Assembly (NCBI GenBank): GCA_020161655.1
Contig: JAIUPC010000017.1
Span: 124,001 to 188,000, forward strand
Direction: 5' to 3'
Length of the DNA stretch: 64,000 nucleotides
Source: Pseudomonadota bacterium
GTDB taxonomy: Bacteria > Pseudomonadota > Alphaproteobacteria > Rhodobacterales > Rhodobacteraceae
A program made the position numbers and the translations under genes. Below are positions 52,642 to 62,421 of this stretch, in pieces; position 1 is the first letter of the stretch; the number at the start of each line of letters is the position of its first letter. The notes below the pieces were generated by a model. It had not been told where the DNA came from. It saw nothing but the letters and a program-made list of their open reading frames with translations, and made no database searches.

Positions 52642-54291
52642 ATGAGCCAGGTCGAACGGGAATCGATGGAATATGATGTCGTGATCGTGGGGGCGGGGCC
52701 TGCGGGTCTGTCGGCTGCGATCCGGCTGAAGCAACTCGACCCCGATCTGGGCGTGGTGGTCCTTGAAAAGGGCTCCGAAGTTGGCGCGCATATCCTGTCG
52801 GGCGCCGTTCTCGACCCGTCGGGCCTGACAGCGCTGATCCCCGACTGGAAGGAAAAGGGCGCCCCGATCAAGGTCGAGGTGAAGGAGGACAACTTCTACA
52901 TCCTCGGCGAGGCCGGGCAGATGCGCATCCCGAATTTCCCAATGCCGCCGCTGATGTCGAACCACGGCAATTACATCGTCTCGATGGCCAATGTCTGCCG
53001 CTGGATGGCGGAACAGGCCGAGGGCCTTGGCGTCGAGATCTTCCCCGGCATGGCCTGTTCGCAGCTTGTCCATGGCGACAACGGCGAGGTTCGCGGCGTC
53101 GTCGCCGGCGAGATGGGGCTTGAGGCCGATGGCACGCCGGGGCCGAACTACGAGCCGGGGATGGAGCTTCTGGGCAAGTACGTCTTCCTCTCGGAAGGCG
53201 TGCGCGGCTCGCTCGCCAAGGAAGTCATCGCGAAATACGAGCTGTCGAAGGGCCATTGCCCACAGAAGTTCGGCCTCGGCATGAAGGAAATCTGGGAGAT
53301 TGACCCCGCGAAGCACCGCGAGGGCACGGTCACCCATACGATGGGCTGGCCGCTTGGCAAGAACGCGGGCGGCGGGTCATTCATCTATCATCTTGAGAAC
53401 AATCAGGTCTATGTCGGCTTCGTGGTTCACCTGAACTACCAGAACCCGCATCTCTACCCCTACATGGAATTCCAGCGCTTCAAGCATCACCCGGTGGTGG
53501 CCGAGCTTCTGAAGGGCGGCAAGCGGGTGGCTTACGGCGCGCGGGCGATCTCCGAGGGCGGCTGGCAGTCGATCCCGAAGATGGTCGCGCCGGGCGTGGC
53601 GCTTCTTGGCTGTTCCGCCGGTCTGGTGAACGTCCCGCGGATCAAGGGCAACCACAACGCCATGCTTTCGGGCAAGGCGGCGGCGGAAGCGGCGTTCGAG
53701 GCGATCAAGGCTGGCCGTCAGGGCGACGAGCTTGCGGCCTATGAGGCCGAGGTTCGTTCGGGGCCGATCGCCAAGGACCTGAAGCGCGTCAGGAACGTCA
53801 AGCCGATGTGGTCGAAATGGGGTCTCTGGGCCTCGCTCGCCTTCGGCGGCTTCGACATGTGGACCAACAACCTTTTCGGCCTCTCGCTCTTCGGCACGCT
53901 GAAGCACGGCAAGTCCGATGCGGCGGCGACCGGCGAGGCCAAGGACTTCCCGAAGATCGACTACCCCCGGCCCGACGGCAAGCTGAGCTTCGACCGCCTG
54001 ACCAACGTCAGCTTTTCCTTCACCAACCATGAGGAAAGCCAGCCGGCGCATCTGAAGCTGAAGGACGCCTCGATCCCGATCAAGGTGAACCTGCCGAAAT
54101 ACGACGAACCGGCGCAGCGCTACTGTCCGGCCGGCGTCTACGAGGTGCTTGGCGAGGGCGCGGATGCCAGCTTCCGCATCAACTTCCAGAACTGCGTCCA
54201 CTGCAAGACCTGCGACATCAAGGACCCGAGCCAGAACATCAACTGGACGACCCCGCAGGGCGGCGACGGCCCGAACTATCCGAACATGTAA
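52642..54291 (+). CDS. Electron transfer flavoprotein-ubiquinone oxidoreductase
   Basis: ETF-QO passes electrons from ETF to ubiquinone, linking acyl-CoA and amino-acid dehydrogenases to the respiratory chain. The 549-residue protein has FAD site DVVIVGAGPAGLSAAIRL, VVLEKGSEVGAHILSG, the membrane-contact and ubiquinone part (about 100-450) and the C-terminal [4Fe-4S] site (YCPAGVYE, NFQNCVHCKTCDIKDPSQNI). It is monotopic on the membrane. The GAGGAGAGG upstream decides the start. Confidence 0.97.
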   Translation: MSQVERESMEYDVVIVGAGPAGLSAAIRLKQLDPDLGVVVLEKGSEVGAHILSGAVLDPSGLTALIPDWKEKGAPIKVEVKEDNFYILGEAGQMRIPNFPMPPLMSNHGNYIVSMANVCRWMAEQAEGLGVEIFPGMACSQLVHGDNGEVRGVVAGEMGLEADGTPGPNYEPGMELLGKYVFLSEGVRGSLAKEVIAKYELSKGHCPQKFGLGMKEIWEIDPAKHREGTVTHTMGWPLGKNAGGGSFIYHLENNQVYVGFVVHLNYQNPHLYPYMEFQRFKHHPVVAELLKGGKRVAYGARAISEGGWQSIPKMVAPGVALLGCSAGLVNVPRIKGNHNAMLSGKAAAEAAFEAIKAGRQGDELAAYEAEVRSGPIAKDLKRVRNVKPMWSKWGLWASLAFGGFDMWTNNLFGLSLFGTLKHGKSDAAATGEAKDFPKIDYPRPDGKLSFDRLTNVSFSFTNHEESQPAHLKLKDASIPIKVNLPKYDEPAQRYCPAGVYEVLGEGADASFRINFQNCVHCKTCDIKDPSQNINWTTPQGGDGPNYPNM

Positions 54292-54400
54292 CATCTTCGG
54301 CAGAATCCCGTGTGCGGCGCCATCGCGCCGCCACGCCGCATTGCCTTGGCCCTGCCGCCGCACTAGGGTTTTGCCGACCCCGAGAAGGAAGGTGCCCGAC

Positions 54401-56116
54401 GTGCTGAAGCTGCGACATGTCCCGTTGGTTCTGGCCGCCGGCCTCGCGTTCTGGTCCGCGTCGCCCGCCGTTGCGCGCGAAGGCGGCGCCGGTGCCTACC
54501 TCGCGGCGCGGCTTGCGGGCGCGCAATCCGATTATGTCATCGCCTCGGAGTACTTCGCCCGTGCGCTGGCTGCGGACCCGGAAAACACCACGCTGATGGA
54601 GGATGCCGCGATATCCGAGGTCGGGCGCGGCGAGATCGGCAATGCCCTGCCCATCGCCCTGGCCTATGACAGGACCGGCGCGAAAAGCCAGGTCGCCGAT
54701 CTCCTGATCCTGACCTCCCTTGCGCAGAAAGAAGATTTCAAGACTGCCATCGCCGATCTCGACAAGGGCCGGTCGGCGGGCCAGCTTGTCGACGGGCTTT
54801 ACCGCGCCTGGGCCTTTCTCGGCCTCGGCCAGATGTCCGAGGCGACGGGGGCCTTCGACGAGGTGACGAAGATCAGCGGCCTGAAATCCTTCGGGCTTTA
54901 CCACAAGGCGCTGGCACTGGCCTCCGTTGGCGATTTCGAAGGCGCGGACGCGATCTTTTCCGGGCCGGAGGGCGGGCCTCTGAGATCGACCCGGCGCGGC
55001 GTGATGGCCCATGCCCAGATCCTGAGCCAGCTTGAGCGTGACCCCGATGCGGTAAAGCTGATCGACGAGAGCTTCGGTACGGGCGGCGATCCGGTGATCG
55101 CGGCGCTTCGGGCCGAGCTTGAGGCCGGCAAGACCGTGCCCTTCACCATGGTCGAGGGTGCCAAAGACGGCGTGGCCGAGGTCTATTACACGGTGGCCAG
55201 CGCCCTCGGCAGCGAAAACACCGACATCAACACGCTGGCCTATGCGCGGATGGCCGAATTCCTCGCCCCCGACGATGCCGACACCGTTCTTCTGGTGGCG
55301 AGCATCCTTGAGGGCCAAGGGCAGCATGCGCTTGCCAGCACCGAATTCGACAAGATCGGGCGCGACAATCCGGCCTATCTCCAGGCCGAGCTTGGCCGCG
55401 CCGGTGCGCTGATCGAATCGGGCCGCGTCGATGCGGCGCTCGAGGCCTTGCAGCGCGTCGCCAAGGAAAACCCGGCGCGGGCCGATATCTGGAACATGCT
55501 CGGCGACACCTACCGGCGCGAGGAGCGTTTCGGCGAGGCGGCGGATGCCTATGACAAGGCGATCGCCAATATCGACGCCAAGACCGACATTTTCTGGGGC
55601 CTCTACTTCGCGCGCGGCATCTGCAACGAGCGGCTGAAGAAATGGCCGGAGGCCGAGGCGGATTTCCTCAAGGCGCTGGAACTCCAGCCCGACCAGCCTT
55701 CGGTGCTGAACTACCTTGGCTATTCCTACATCGAGCGGAAGGAAAAGCTCGATGAGGCGCTGAAGATGATCGAGAAGGCGGTTGCCGAACGTCCCGATGA
55801 CGGCGCTTTCGTCGACAGCCTTGGCTGGGGTCTCTACCGGCTTGGCCGCTACGAAGAGGCGGTGACGCAGATGGAGCGGGCGGTCGAGTTGATGCCGGTC
55901 GATGCCGTGCTGAACGACCACCTTGGCGATGTCTACTGGGCCGTGGGCCGCACCCGCGAGGCCGATTTCCAGTGGCGCCGGGCCTTGTCCTTCGCCGAGG
56001 ATGGCAATGCCGACGCCGACCCTGAGCGCATCCGCCGCAAGCTTGAGCATGGGCTGGACAAGGTGCTGGCCGACGAAGGCGCGCCGCCGCTTGCCGTCAG
56101 CAAGAATGGCAATTGA
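54401..56116 (+). CDS. Periplasmic TPR-repeat protein
   Basis: A 571-residue protein with a signal peptide ([24 protein letters not shown]) and about ten TPR-like repeats. The last part ([94 protein letters not shown]) is canonical. It is likely a scaffold for envelope assembly. The start is GTG; the in-frame GTG at 54392 is possible. Its end overlaps ispE by 11 nt. Confidence 0.88.
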   Translation: MLKLRHVPLVLAAGLAFWSASPAVAREGGAGAYLAARLAGAQSDYVIASEYFARALAADPENTTLMEDAAISEVGRGEIGNALPIALAYDRTGAKSQVADLLILTSLAQKEDFKTAIADLDKGRSAGQLVDGLYRAWAFLGLGQMSEATGAFDEVTKISGLKSFGLYHKALALASVGDFEGADAIFSGPEGGPLRSTRRGVMAHAQILSQLERDPDAVKLIDESFGTGGDPVIAALRAELEAGKTVPFTMVEGAKDGVAEVYYTVASALGSENTDINTLAYARMAEFLAPDDADTVLLVASILEGQGQHALASTEFDKIGRDNPAYLQAELGRAGALIESGRVDAALEALQRVAKENPARADIWNMLGDTYRREERFGEAADAYDKAIANIDAKTDIFWGLYFARGICNERLKKWPEAEADFLKALELQPDQPSVLNYLGYSYIERKEKLDEALKMIEKAVAERPDDGAFVDSLGWGLYRLGRYEEAVTQMERAVELMPVDAVLNDHLGDVYWAVGRTREADFQWRRALSFAEDGNADADPERIRRKLEHGLDKVLADEGAPPLAVSKNGN

Positions 56117-56948
56117 GGTCACGGCGCCGGCCAAGGTCAACCTTGCGCTGCACGTCACCGGGCGGCGGCCCGATGGCTATCATCTGCTCGACAGTCTCGT
56201 GGTCTTTGCCGATCTGGGCGACCGGCTGCGGTTTGAACCCGCCCCGGCGTTGTCGCTGGCGGTGACCGGCCCATTCGCGGCGGGGGTGCCGGTCGATGGT
56301 TCCAATCTCGTCCTGAAGGCGGCGGCGCTGATGGCCGGGCCGGGCGCGCGGATCACGCTTGAAAAGCACCTGCCCCATGGCGGCGGCATCGGCGGCGGAT
56401 CGTCGGACGCTGCGGCGACGCTTCGCGCCCTGTCGCGGCTTTGGGAGGTTCCCCTGCCCGATGCGGCGGCGGTCCTCTCGCTCGGCGCCGACGTGCCGGT
56501 CTGCCTGAAGGCGCCCGCGCCGCAGCGGATGTGCGGGATCGGCGAGGATCTGGCGCCGGTTCCGGCTTTGCCTCAGGCGCATCTCCTCCTCGTCAATCCC
56601 GGCATCCCGGTGCCGACGCGCGCGGTCTTCGCCCGGCTTGCGGCGGGGGCGGGGACCGACAATCCCGGCCTGTCGCCGATGCCCGACGCGCCCGACTTCG
56701 ACGCCTTCGCCGGCTGGCTGGCTGAGCAAAGGAACGACCTTGAGGCGCCGGCCATCGCAATTGCCCCGGTGATCGCCGAGGCTCTGGCGGTGCTGCGGAA
56801 GGCCCAAGGCTGCGCGCTCGCCCGGATGTCAGGCTCCGGCAGTACGGTCTTTGGCCTGTTCCGTGATACACACGCAACCGCGAAGGCGGTGGCCCGGATC
56901 GGGGCCGAAGCCCCGGGATGGTGGGTCCGCGCCGCCCGCATCCTCTGA
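56106..56948 (+). CDS. ispE: 4-diphosphocytidyl-2-C-methyl-D-erythritol kinase
   Basis: IspE phosphorylates CDP-ME in the MEP isoprenoid pathway. The 280-residue GHMP kinase has [20 protein letters not shown], the ATP loop [18 protein letters not shown] and [12 protein letters not shown]. It overlaps the TPR gene by 11 nt, so translation is coupled. Confidence 0.96.
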   Translation: MAIEVTAPAKVNLALHVTGRRPDGYHLLDSLVVFADLGDRLRFEPAPALSLAVTGPFAAGVPVDGSNLVLKAAALMAGPGARITLEKHLPHGGGIGGGSSDAAATLRALSRLWEVPLPDAAAVLSLGADVPVCLKAPAPQRMCGIGEDLAPVPALPQAHLLLVNPGIPVPTRAVFARLAAGAGTDNPGLSPMPDAPDFDAFAGWLAEQRNDLEAPAIAIAPVIAEALAVLRKAQGCALARMSGSGSTVFGLFRDTHATAKAVARIGAEAPGWWVRAARIL

Positions 56949-57000
56949 GGCTTGCCCTTCCCGTCGCACGGCAACAGAATGCCGCGAAAAGGGGACAGAC

Positions 57001-57789
57001 ATGCATATGCTCGACCTTGGCGATGTCACGCTGCACTGGCGCGAGGATGGCGACCCTGCCGGCCAGCCGGTGGTCTTTGCCAATGCGCTGGGCACCGATT
57101 TCCGGCTTTGGGACAAGGTGATCCCGCTTCTGCCGAAAGGCCTGCGGCTGCTCCGCTTCGACATGCGCGGCCATGGGCTGTCCTCCTGCCCGGAGGGGCC
57201 CTACGGCATGGGCGCGCTGATCCGCGATGCGGAGCGCCTCCTTGATGCGGCGGGCGTTCGCGATTGCGTCTTTGTCGGCCTCTCCATCGGCGGGCTGATC
57301 GCCCAAGGCCTTGCGGTGAAGCGGCTCGACCAGATCCGCGCGCTGGTGCTCTCGAACACCGCCGCCAAGATCGGCACGCCGCAGCTTTGGGCGGACCGGA
57401 TCGCGGCGATCCGCGCGGGTGGAATCGAGGTGATCGCCGATGCGACGATGGAGCGCTGGTTCTCCGCGCCCTTCCGCGCCGGGAGTGAAGTGACGGCCTG
57501 GCGCAACATGCTGACCCGCCAGCCCGTCGAGGGTTACACCGGCTCAGCCAATGCCATCGCAGGGGCGGATTTCATCACGCCGACCTCCGGCCTGACGCTG
57601 CCGACGCTGGTCATCGCCGGAAGCGAGGATGGATCGACTCCGCCCGACATGGTGCGCGAGATGGCCGACCTCATCAAAGGCTCCCGGTTCGATCTGATCC
57701 GGGGCGCAGGGCACCTGCCGCCGGTGGAGAAGCCGGCCGAATATGCGCAGGCGCTCCGGTCGTTCCTGTCGTCCATCGGCCACGGTTAG
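57001..57789 (+). CDS. pcaD: 3-oxoadipate enol-lactonase
   Basis: A 262-residue alpha/beta hydrolase: VVFANALGTDFRLWDKVIPLLP, RFDMRGHGLSS, the nucleophile elbow FVGLSIGGLIAQGL (Ser), LVIAGSEDGSTPP (Asp) and GAGHLPPVE (His). The pattern and size fit PcaD, which opens the lactone in the beta-ketoadipate pathway. No other pca gene is adjacent, so related esterase roles remain possible. AGGGGAC precedes the ATG. Confidence 0.8.
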   Translation: MHMLDLGDVTLHWREDGDPAGQPVVFANALGTDFRLWDKVIPLLPKGLRLLRFDMRGHGLSSCPEGPYGMGALIRDAERLLDAAGVRDCVFVGLSIGGLIAQGLAVKRLDQIRALVLSNTAAKIGTPQLWADRIAAIRAGGIEVIADATMERWFSAPFRAGSEVTAWRNMLTRQPVEGYTGSANAIAGADFITPTSGLTLPTLVIAGSEDGSTPPDMVREMADLIKGSRFDLIRGAGHLPPVEKPAEYAQALRSFLSSIGHG

Positions 57790-57792
57790 AGC

Positions 57793-58662
57793 GTGGCGGC
57801 GTTCCTTCTGATCCACGGCTCCTGCCACGGAGCGTGGTGCTGGCGCGACCTCATTCCGGCGCTTCAAGCCCTCGGCCACGAGGCCAAGGCCATCGACCTG
57901 CCGGCGCATGGCGAGGACCGGACGCCGGCGGCCGAGGCGACGCTTGACCTTTACGCCGACCGCATCCTCGCCGCGATCGAGGCGCCGGTGACTCTGGTCG
58001 GCCATTCGGCGGCGGGCTATCCGATCACCCTTGCCGCCGAACGCGCGCCGGAAAAGATCGCCCGGTTGGTCTATCTCTGCGCTTATGTGCCGCGCCCCGG
58101 CATGTCGATGATCGACATGCGCCGGGCTGGGCCGCGCCAGACGTTGCAGGGCGTCGCCCGTGCCGCTCCGGACGGCCTCACCTACAGCGTCGATCCCGCC
58201 CGCGCCCGTGACCGCTTCTATCAGGATTGCAGCGACAGGGCGGTGGCCCATGCCATTCCCCGCCTCTGCCCCGAGCCGATCCTGCCGCAGTCGACCGTGC
58301 TGCCGCCGCTGGCGCGCTGGCCGGGAGTAGAAAAGCACTACATCCTCTGCGAGAGGGACGAAACCATCCCGCCGGAGTATCAGACGACCATGGCGGCAGA
58401 GTTTCCGCCCGGCTGCGTGACACGGCTGCCGACCTCGCACAGCCCCTTCCTCGCGGTACCGGAGCTGCTGGTGCGGCGTCTTGCCGCCATCGCCGACGCC
58501 CGATATTGCGGGTGCCCCGCGCCAGGGCTGGCGCAGGCGGAGGAAAGGGAGGGGCCTGAGAATGCACAACCGACTGGCCCTTGGCTTCATCCTCGTGACG
58601 GTGCTGATCGACCATATCGGCATCGCCATCATCTATCCGATCATGCCCGACCTGATGCGTGA
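57793..58662 (+). CDS. Alpha/beta hydrolase (MenH/esterase-like), extended C-terminus
   Basis: A 289-residue ORF. The first about 240 residues are a hydrolase: FLLIHGSCHGAWCWRDLIPAL, VTLVGHSAAGYPITLAAE (nucleophile Ser), ILCERDETIPPEYQ (Asp) and LPTSHSPFLAVPELLV (His). The fold should end near LAAIADA. The last 45 residues run on in a frame that overlaps the MFS gene by 101 nt and look non-coding, suggesting a lost stop or late frameshift. The start is GTG, 3 bp after pcaD. Confidence 0.8.
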   Translation: MAAFLLIHGSCHGAWCWRDLIPALQALGHEAKAIDLPAHGEDRTPAAEATLDLYADRILAAIEAPVTLVGHSAAGYPITLAAERAPEKIARLVYLCAYVPRPGMSMIDMRRAGPRQTLQGVARAAPDGLTYSVDPARARDRFYQDCSDRAVAHAIPRLCPEPILPQSTVLPPLARWPGVEKHYILCERDETIPPEYQTTMAAEFPPGCVTRLPTSHSPFLAVPELLVRRLAAIADARYCGCPAPGLAQAEEREGPENAQPTGPWLHPRDGADRPYRHRHHLSDHARPDA

Positions 58663-59791
58663 GCTGACGGATACCGACCTTGCCGCCGCCTCGCTCTGGG
58701 GCGGGGTGCTGGCCACCTCCTTCGCGGTGATGCAGTTCCTTTGCGGCCCCTTGGTCGGCAATCTCTCGGACCGCTATGGGCGGCGCCCGGTGATGCTGGT
58801 GGCGCTTGCGGTGATGGCGCTCGACTACCTCGTCATGGCGCTGGCACAGTCGATCTGGCTGCTGGTCATCGGCCGCATCGTCGCAGGCGCAACGGCGGCG
58901 ACCTTTGCCACGGCGAGCGCCTATGTCGCCGACATCTCGCCGCCCGAGGCAAGGGCGCGGAACTTCGGGCTGATCTATGCCGCCGCCGGGGTGGGCTTTG
59001 TCGCCGGGCCGGTGATCGGCGGGCTGGCCGCCGGGATCGACACCCGCGCGCCCTTCTGGATTGCCGCCGCCATCGCGGCGGGCAACGCCGCCTTCGGCTG
59101 GTTCGTCCTGCCCGAAAGCCTGCCCGAGGACAAGCGCCGCGCCTTCACCCTTGCCCGCGCCAATCCCTTCGGCGCCTTCCGCGCCATCGGCCGCACGCCG
59201 GGGCTGAACCGCTTCCTTCTGGTGATGTTCATCTACACGACCTGCCACCAGTCCTATTCCGCCGTCTGGACCTTCTACGGCGCCGAGCGTTTCGGCTGGG
59301 ACGCGCGCTGGATCGGCCTGTCGCTTGCCGTCTTCGGCCTCTGCATGGCGCTGGCGCAGGTGGTGGCGGTCGGGCCTTCGACGCGGATCCTCGGCGAACG
59401 GCGCACCGTGCTGCTGGGCTTCTGCCTCGACCTCGTGGCCTTCGGCTTTTACGGCTTCATCACCTCGGAATTCATGGCGCTCCTCCTTCTGCCGGTGACG
59501 GGGCTTGCCAGCATCGCCGGCCCGGCCTTGAACGGGATCATGTCGAACGCCACGCCCGACGACCAGCAGGGCGAATTGCAGGGCGTCATCGCGGCGGTGG
59601 GCGCGGTGGCCATGGGGCTGGCGCCGATGGCAATGACCGGCGTCTTCTGGGCCTTCACCCACGAAGGCGCGGCGATCTACCTGCCGGGCGCGCCCTTCCT
59701 TCTGTCGGCGGTACTCATGATTCTGAGCATCGCCATGCTGACCATGCGGGGCCGCGCGCCGGCTGCGGCCGCCAACCCCGCGCCGGAATGA
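58562..59791 (+). CDS. MFS transporter, TetA-like
   Basis: A 409-residue, twelve-helix major facilitator. LGFILVTVLIDHIGIAIIYPIMPDLMREL, the loop-2 motif A (GPLVGNLSDRYGRRPVMLV), RIVAGATAATFATASAYVADISPPEARARNFGL and GPVIGGLAAG are family marks of the TetA/Bcr drug antiporters. The start is chosen for GGAGGGG 6-12 nt before. It probably exports small drugs or metabolites; the substrate is unclear. Confidence 0.92.
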   Translation: MHNRLALGFILVTVLIDHIGIAIIYPIMPDLMRELTDTDLAAASLWGGVLATSFAVMQFLCGPLVGNLSDRYGRRPVMLVALAVMALDYLVMALAQSIWLLVIGRIVAGATAATFATASAYVADISPPEARARNFGLIYAAAGVGFVAGPVIGGLAAGIDTRAPFWIAAAIAAGNAAFGWFVLPESLPEDKRRAFTLARANPFGAFRAIGRTPGLNRFLLVMFIYTTCHQSYSAVWTFYGAERFGWDARWIGLSLAVFGLCMALAQVVAVGPSTRILGERRTVLLGFCLDLVAFGFYGFITSEFMALLLLPVTGLASIAGPALNGIMSNATPDDQQGELQGVIAAVGAVAMGLAPMAMTGVFWAFTHEGAAIYLPGAPFLLSAVLMILSIAMLTMRGRAPAAAANPAPE

Positions 59792-59890
59792 TCCGTCTGC
59801 GGCAGATCCTGTCGCATACTGTCATGCCTTTCCACCGTTTCCGCTGAACCTTTCATCAGGCCAGCGCCATGCGGACGGGGAGGATGCGCC

Positions 59891-61144
59891 ATGAAACTCA
59901 AGGACCTCGAGATCTTTACCGTCGCCCCGCCGGTCCCCGGCTGGGGCGGGCGCTACTGGACCATCGTCAAGCTCACCACCGATGACGGCATCACGGGCTA
60001 CGGCGAGTGCTATGCCTCTACCGTCGGGCCGAAGGCGATGAATGCGGTGATCGAGGATGTGTTCTCGCGCCACATGGCAGGCACCAGCCCGGAAGAGATC
60101 GAACTGATGTTCCGCCGCGCCTATTCGGCGGGCTTCACCCAACGCCCCGACCCTACGGTCATGGGCGCCTTTTCCGGGCTTGAGATCGCCTGTTGGGATA
60201 TTCTCGGCAAGGCGCGGAACCGTCCGGTCTGGGCGCTGCTCGGCGGCAGGATCAACGAAAGGCTGAGGTCCTACACCTACCTCTATCCCCGCCCCGGCGA
60301 GGAGAACCCGGAATTCTGGACCAGCCCGGACATGGCGGCGGAAGCGGCGCTGCGCTTCGTCGACTTGGGCTTTACTGCCGTGAAGTTCGACCCCGCCGGC
60401 CCCTATACGATCCGGGGCGGGCATGATCCCTCGGGGTCCGACATCTCCCGCTCCGTCGCCTTCTGCAAGGCGATCCGCGAGGCGGTGGGCGACCGGGCCG
60501 ATCTGCTTTTCGGCACCCATGGACAGTTCAACATCGCTGGTGCGGTGCGGCTGGGCCAGGCTCTCGAACCCTATGGCCCCTTGTGGTACGAAGAGCCGAT
60601 CCCGCCGGACAATCTTCTCGACTTCGCCGAGGTGCAGAAGGCGGTGCGCATCCCGGTGGCGACCGGAGAGCGCTTCACGACGAAGGCCGAGTTCGCCACC
60701 GTCCTCAGGACCGGCGGCGCGCGCATCCTGCAACCGGCGCTCGGCCGCGCCGGCGGCATCTGGGAGGCGAAGAAGATCGCCGCCGTCGCCGAGGTCTTCA
60801 CCGCGCAAATGGCGCCGCATCTGTATGCCGGCCCCGTCGAATGGGCCGCGAACGTCCAGCTTGGCGCCTCGATCCCCAATCTTCTGATGGTCGAGACGAT
60901 CGAGACGGGGGGTGCCTTCCACCTGAAGCTCATCAAGAATTCGATCCGCTGGGAGGATGGCTATGTGACTGTCCCCGATGCGCCCGGCCTTGGCATCGAG
61001 TTCGACGAAGACCTCGCCCGCGCCCATCCCTATACCGGCGACCGGCTGCATCTGGAGATGCAGGAAGCGCCCTGCGACTACCGCCGCCCCAATGCTTTCG
61101 AGGGCGGCGCACCATCCAGCCTTCCCCACCGGAAAGGGAATTGA
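59891..61144 (+). CDS. Enolase-superfamily dehydratase/racemase (MR/MLE family)
   Basis: A 417-residue enolase-superfamily enzyme, with capping domain (1-130) and TIM barrel (131-400). Aligned to DgoD-like sequences, the strand-3 metal Asp is Gly208 (LLFGTHGQF, His210 kept), while Glu234/235 (LWYEEPI), Glu260 (ATGERF) and His310 (MAPHLYAGP) are present. The Lys of KFDPAG at 165 is in the acid/base strand. This odd metal site may mark a specific clade. A sugar-acid dehydratase or cycloisomerase is likely but not certain. The LacI regulator follows. Confidence 0.85.
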   Translation: MKLKDLEIFTVAPPVPGWGGRYWTIVKLTTDDGITGYGECYASTVGPKAMNAVIEDVFSRHMAGTSPEEIELMFRRAYSAGFTQRPDPTVMGAFSGLEIACWDILGKARNRPVWALLGGRINERLRSYTYLYPRPGEENPEFWTSPDMAAEAALRFVDLGFTAVKFDPAGPYTIRGGHDPSGSDISRSVAFCKAIREAVGDRADLLFGTHGQFNIAGAVRLGQALEPYGPLWYEEPIPPDNLLDFAEVQKAVRIPVATGERFTTKAEFATVLRTGGARILQPALGRAGGIWEAKKIAAVAEVFTAQMAPHLYAGPVEWAANVQLGASIPNLLMVETIETGGAFHLKLIKNSIRWEDGYVTVPDAPGLGIEFDEDLARAHPYTGDRLHLEMQEAPCDYRRPNAFEGGAPSSLPHRKGN

Positions 61145-61150
61145 GCCGAC

Positions 61151-61164
61151 CGCAAGCGCTTGCG
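61151..61164. promoter_or_regulatory. Candidate LacI-family operator
   Basis: CGCAAGCGCTTGCG is a perfect 14-bp palindrome with the central CpG typical of LacI-family operators. It lies in the 93-bp gap between the dehydratase and its LacI gene, 74 bp before the latter's start. Confidence 0.7.
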
Positions 61165-61237
61165 AAACTTTCGTGCTTGGACAAGCCCCGGCTTTGGGTC
61201 TAAGCACGGAGGCAAGCCCATTTGCGGAGACGAGAGC

Positions 61238-62272
61238 GTGACGACTGACGGACCTTCCGACCCGAAACGCGCCCTCACGTTGCGCGATGTCTCCGAAGCA
61301 TCGGGCGTGTCGGAGATGACGGTCAGCCGGGTGCTGCGCAACCGGGGCGACGTGTCCGAGGCGACGCGCGAAAGGGTGCTGAAGGCCGCGAAGGCGCTTG
61401 GCTACGTGCCGAACAAGATCGCCGGGGCGCTGGCGTCGCAGCGCGTGAACCTTGTGGCCGTGATCGTGCCGTCGCTCTCGAACCTCGTCTTTCCCGAAGT
61501 GCTGGGCGGCATTTCCGAGGAACTTGAGGATTCCGGCCTGCAACCGGTCTTCGGCGTCACCAACTATTCCGCCGAGCGCGAAGAGGCGGTGCTTTACGAG
61601 ATGCTGTCCTGGCGCCCCTCGGGCGTGATCGTCGCGGGGCTGGAACATACCCCGGCGGCGCGGGCGATGCTGGAGAATGCGGGCATCCCGATTGTCGAGA
61701 TCATGGATGTGGACGGCGAGCCGGTGGATTCCGTCGTCGGCATCTCGCACAAGCGGGCGGGGCTTGAGATGGCGCGGGCCATCGTCAAGGCCGGCTACCG
61801 CAGGATCGGTTTTCTCGGCACCAAGATGCCGGACGACCACCGGGCGCGGAAGCGGCTTGAGGGGTTCGAGGCGGGTCTGGCCGAGGCCGGGATCGAACTT
61901 GCGGATCGGGAGTTCTATTCCGGCGGCTCCGCGCTCCTGAAGGGGCGCGAGATGACCGAAGCCATCCTGCAGCGCAACCCGGACCTCGATTTCCTTTATT
62001 ATTCCAACGACATGATCGGGGCAGGCGGGCTTCTCTACTGCCTTGCGAACAATATCGACGTGCCGGGGAAGATGGGCCTTGCCGGGTTCAATGGTGTCGA
62101 ACTTCTCGACGGACTGCCGCGCCGCCTTGCCACAATGGACGCCCACCGGCGCGAGATTGGCCGCCGCGCGGCGGAGATCATCTCGGGCCACAGCCATTCC
62201 GGCGTGATCGGCGGCGAGCGGATCGAGCTGATGCCGACGATCCAGCCGGGCGATACGATCCGGCGGGTCTGA
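61238..62272 (+). CDS. LacI-family transcriptional regulator (GntR-like)
   Basis: A 344-residue repressor. The LacI HTH with hinge (LTLRDVSEASGVSEMTVSRVLRNRGDVSEATRERVLKAAKALGYVPNKIAGALASQRVNLVAVIVPSL) is followed by a periplasmic-binding-type core (SWRPSGVIVAGLEHTPAARAML, DVDGEPVDSVVGISHKRAG, DLDFLYYSNDMIGAGGL) resembling gluconate-type GntR. The GTG start at 61238 follows GGAG. It probably controls itself and the dehydratase. Confidence 0.93.
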   Translation: MTTDGPSDPKRALTLRDVSEASGVSEMTVSRVLRNRGDVSEATRERVLKAAKALGYVPNKIAGALASQRVNLVAVIVPSLSNLVFPEVLGGISEELEDSGLQPVFGVTNYSAEREEAVLYEMLSWRPSGVIVAGLEHTPAARAMLENAGIPIVEIMDVDGEPVDSVVGISHKRAGLEMARAIVKAGYRRIGFLGTKMPDDHRARKRLEGFEAGLAEAGIELADREFYSGGSALLKGREMTEAILQRNPDLDFLYYSNDMIGAGGLLYCLANNIDVPGKMGLAGFNGVELLDGLPRRLATMDAHRREIGRRAAEIISGHSHSGVIGGERIELMPTIQPGDTIRRV

Positions 62273-62318
62273 CAGGGCTATTCCTCCATCGACGGCGCTT
62301 CGCCAGAGGTGAGGCGCT

Positions 62319-62413
62319 TCCCCTCCCCTCCGTGGGAGGGGCTAGGGGAGGGGGCTGGCCGGGGCGCCCCCCACCCCATCCCTCCCCCACGGAGGGGGGA
62401 GGGAGCCGCTTGG
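62319..62413. repeat. Palindromic GC-rich repeat
   Basis: CCCCTCCCCTCCGTGGGAGGGG-like unit (62319-62341) and a CCCTCCCCCACGGAGGGGG-like unit (62380-62402) form inverted arms. Such CCTCCC/GGGAGG units are common REP-like sequences in Alphaproteobacteria. It occupies the gap between the LacI gene and the cobF stop, where a terminator could also act. Confidence 0.7.
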
Positions 62414-62421
62414 AGCTCCGT

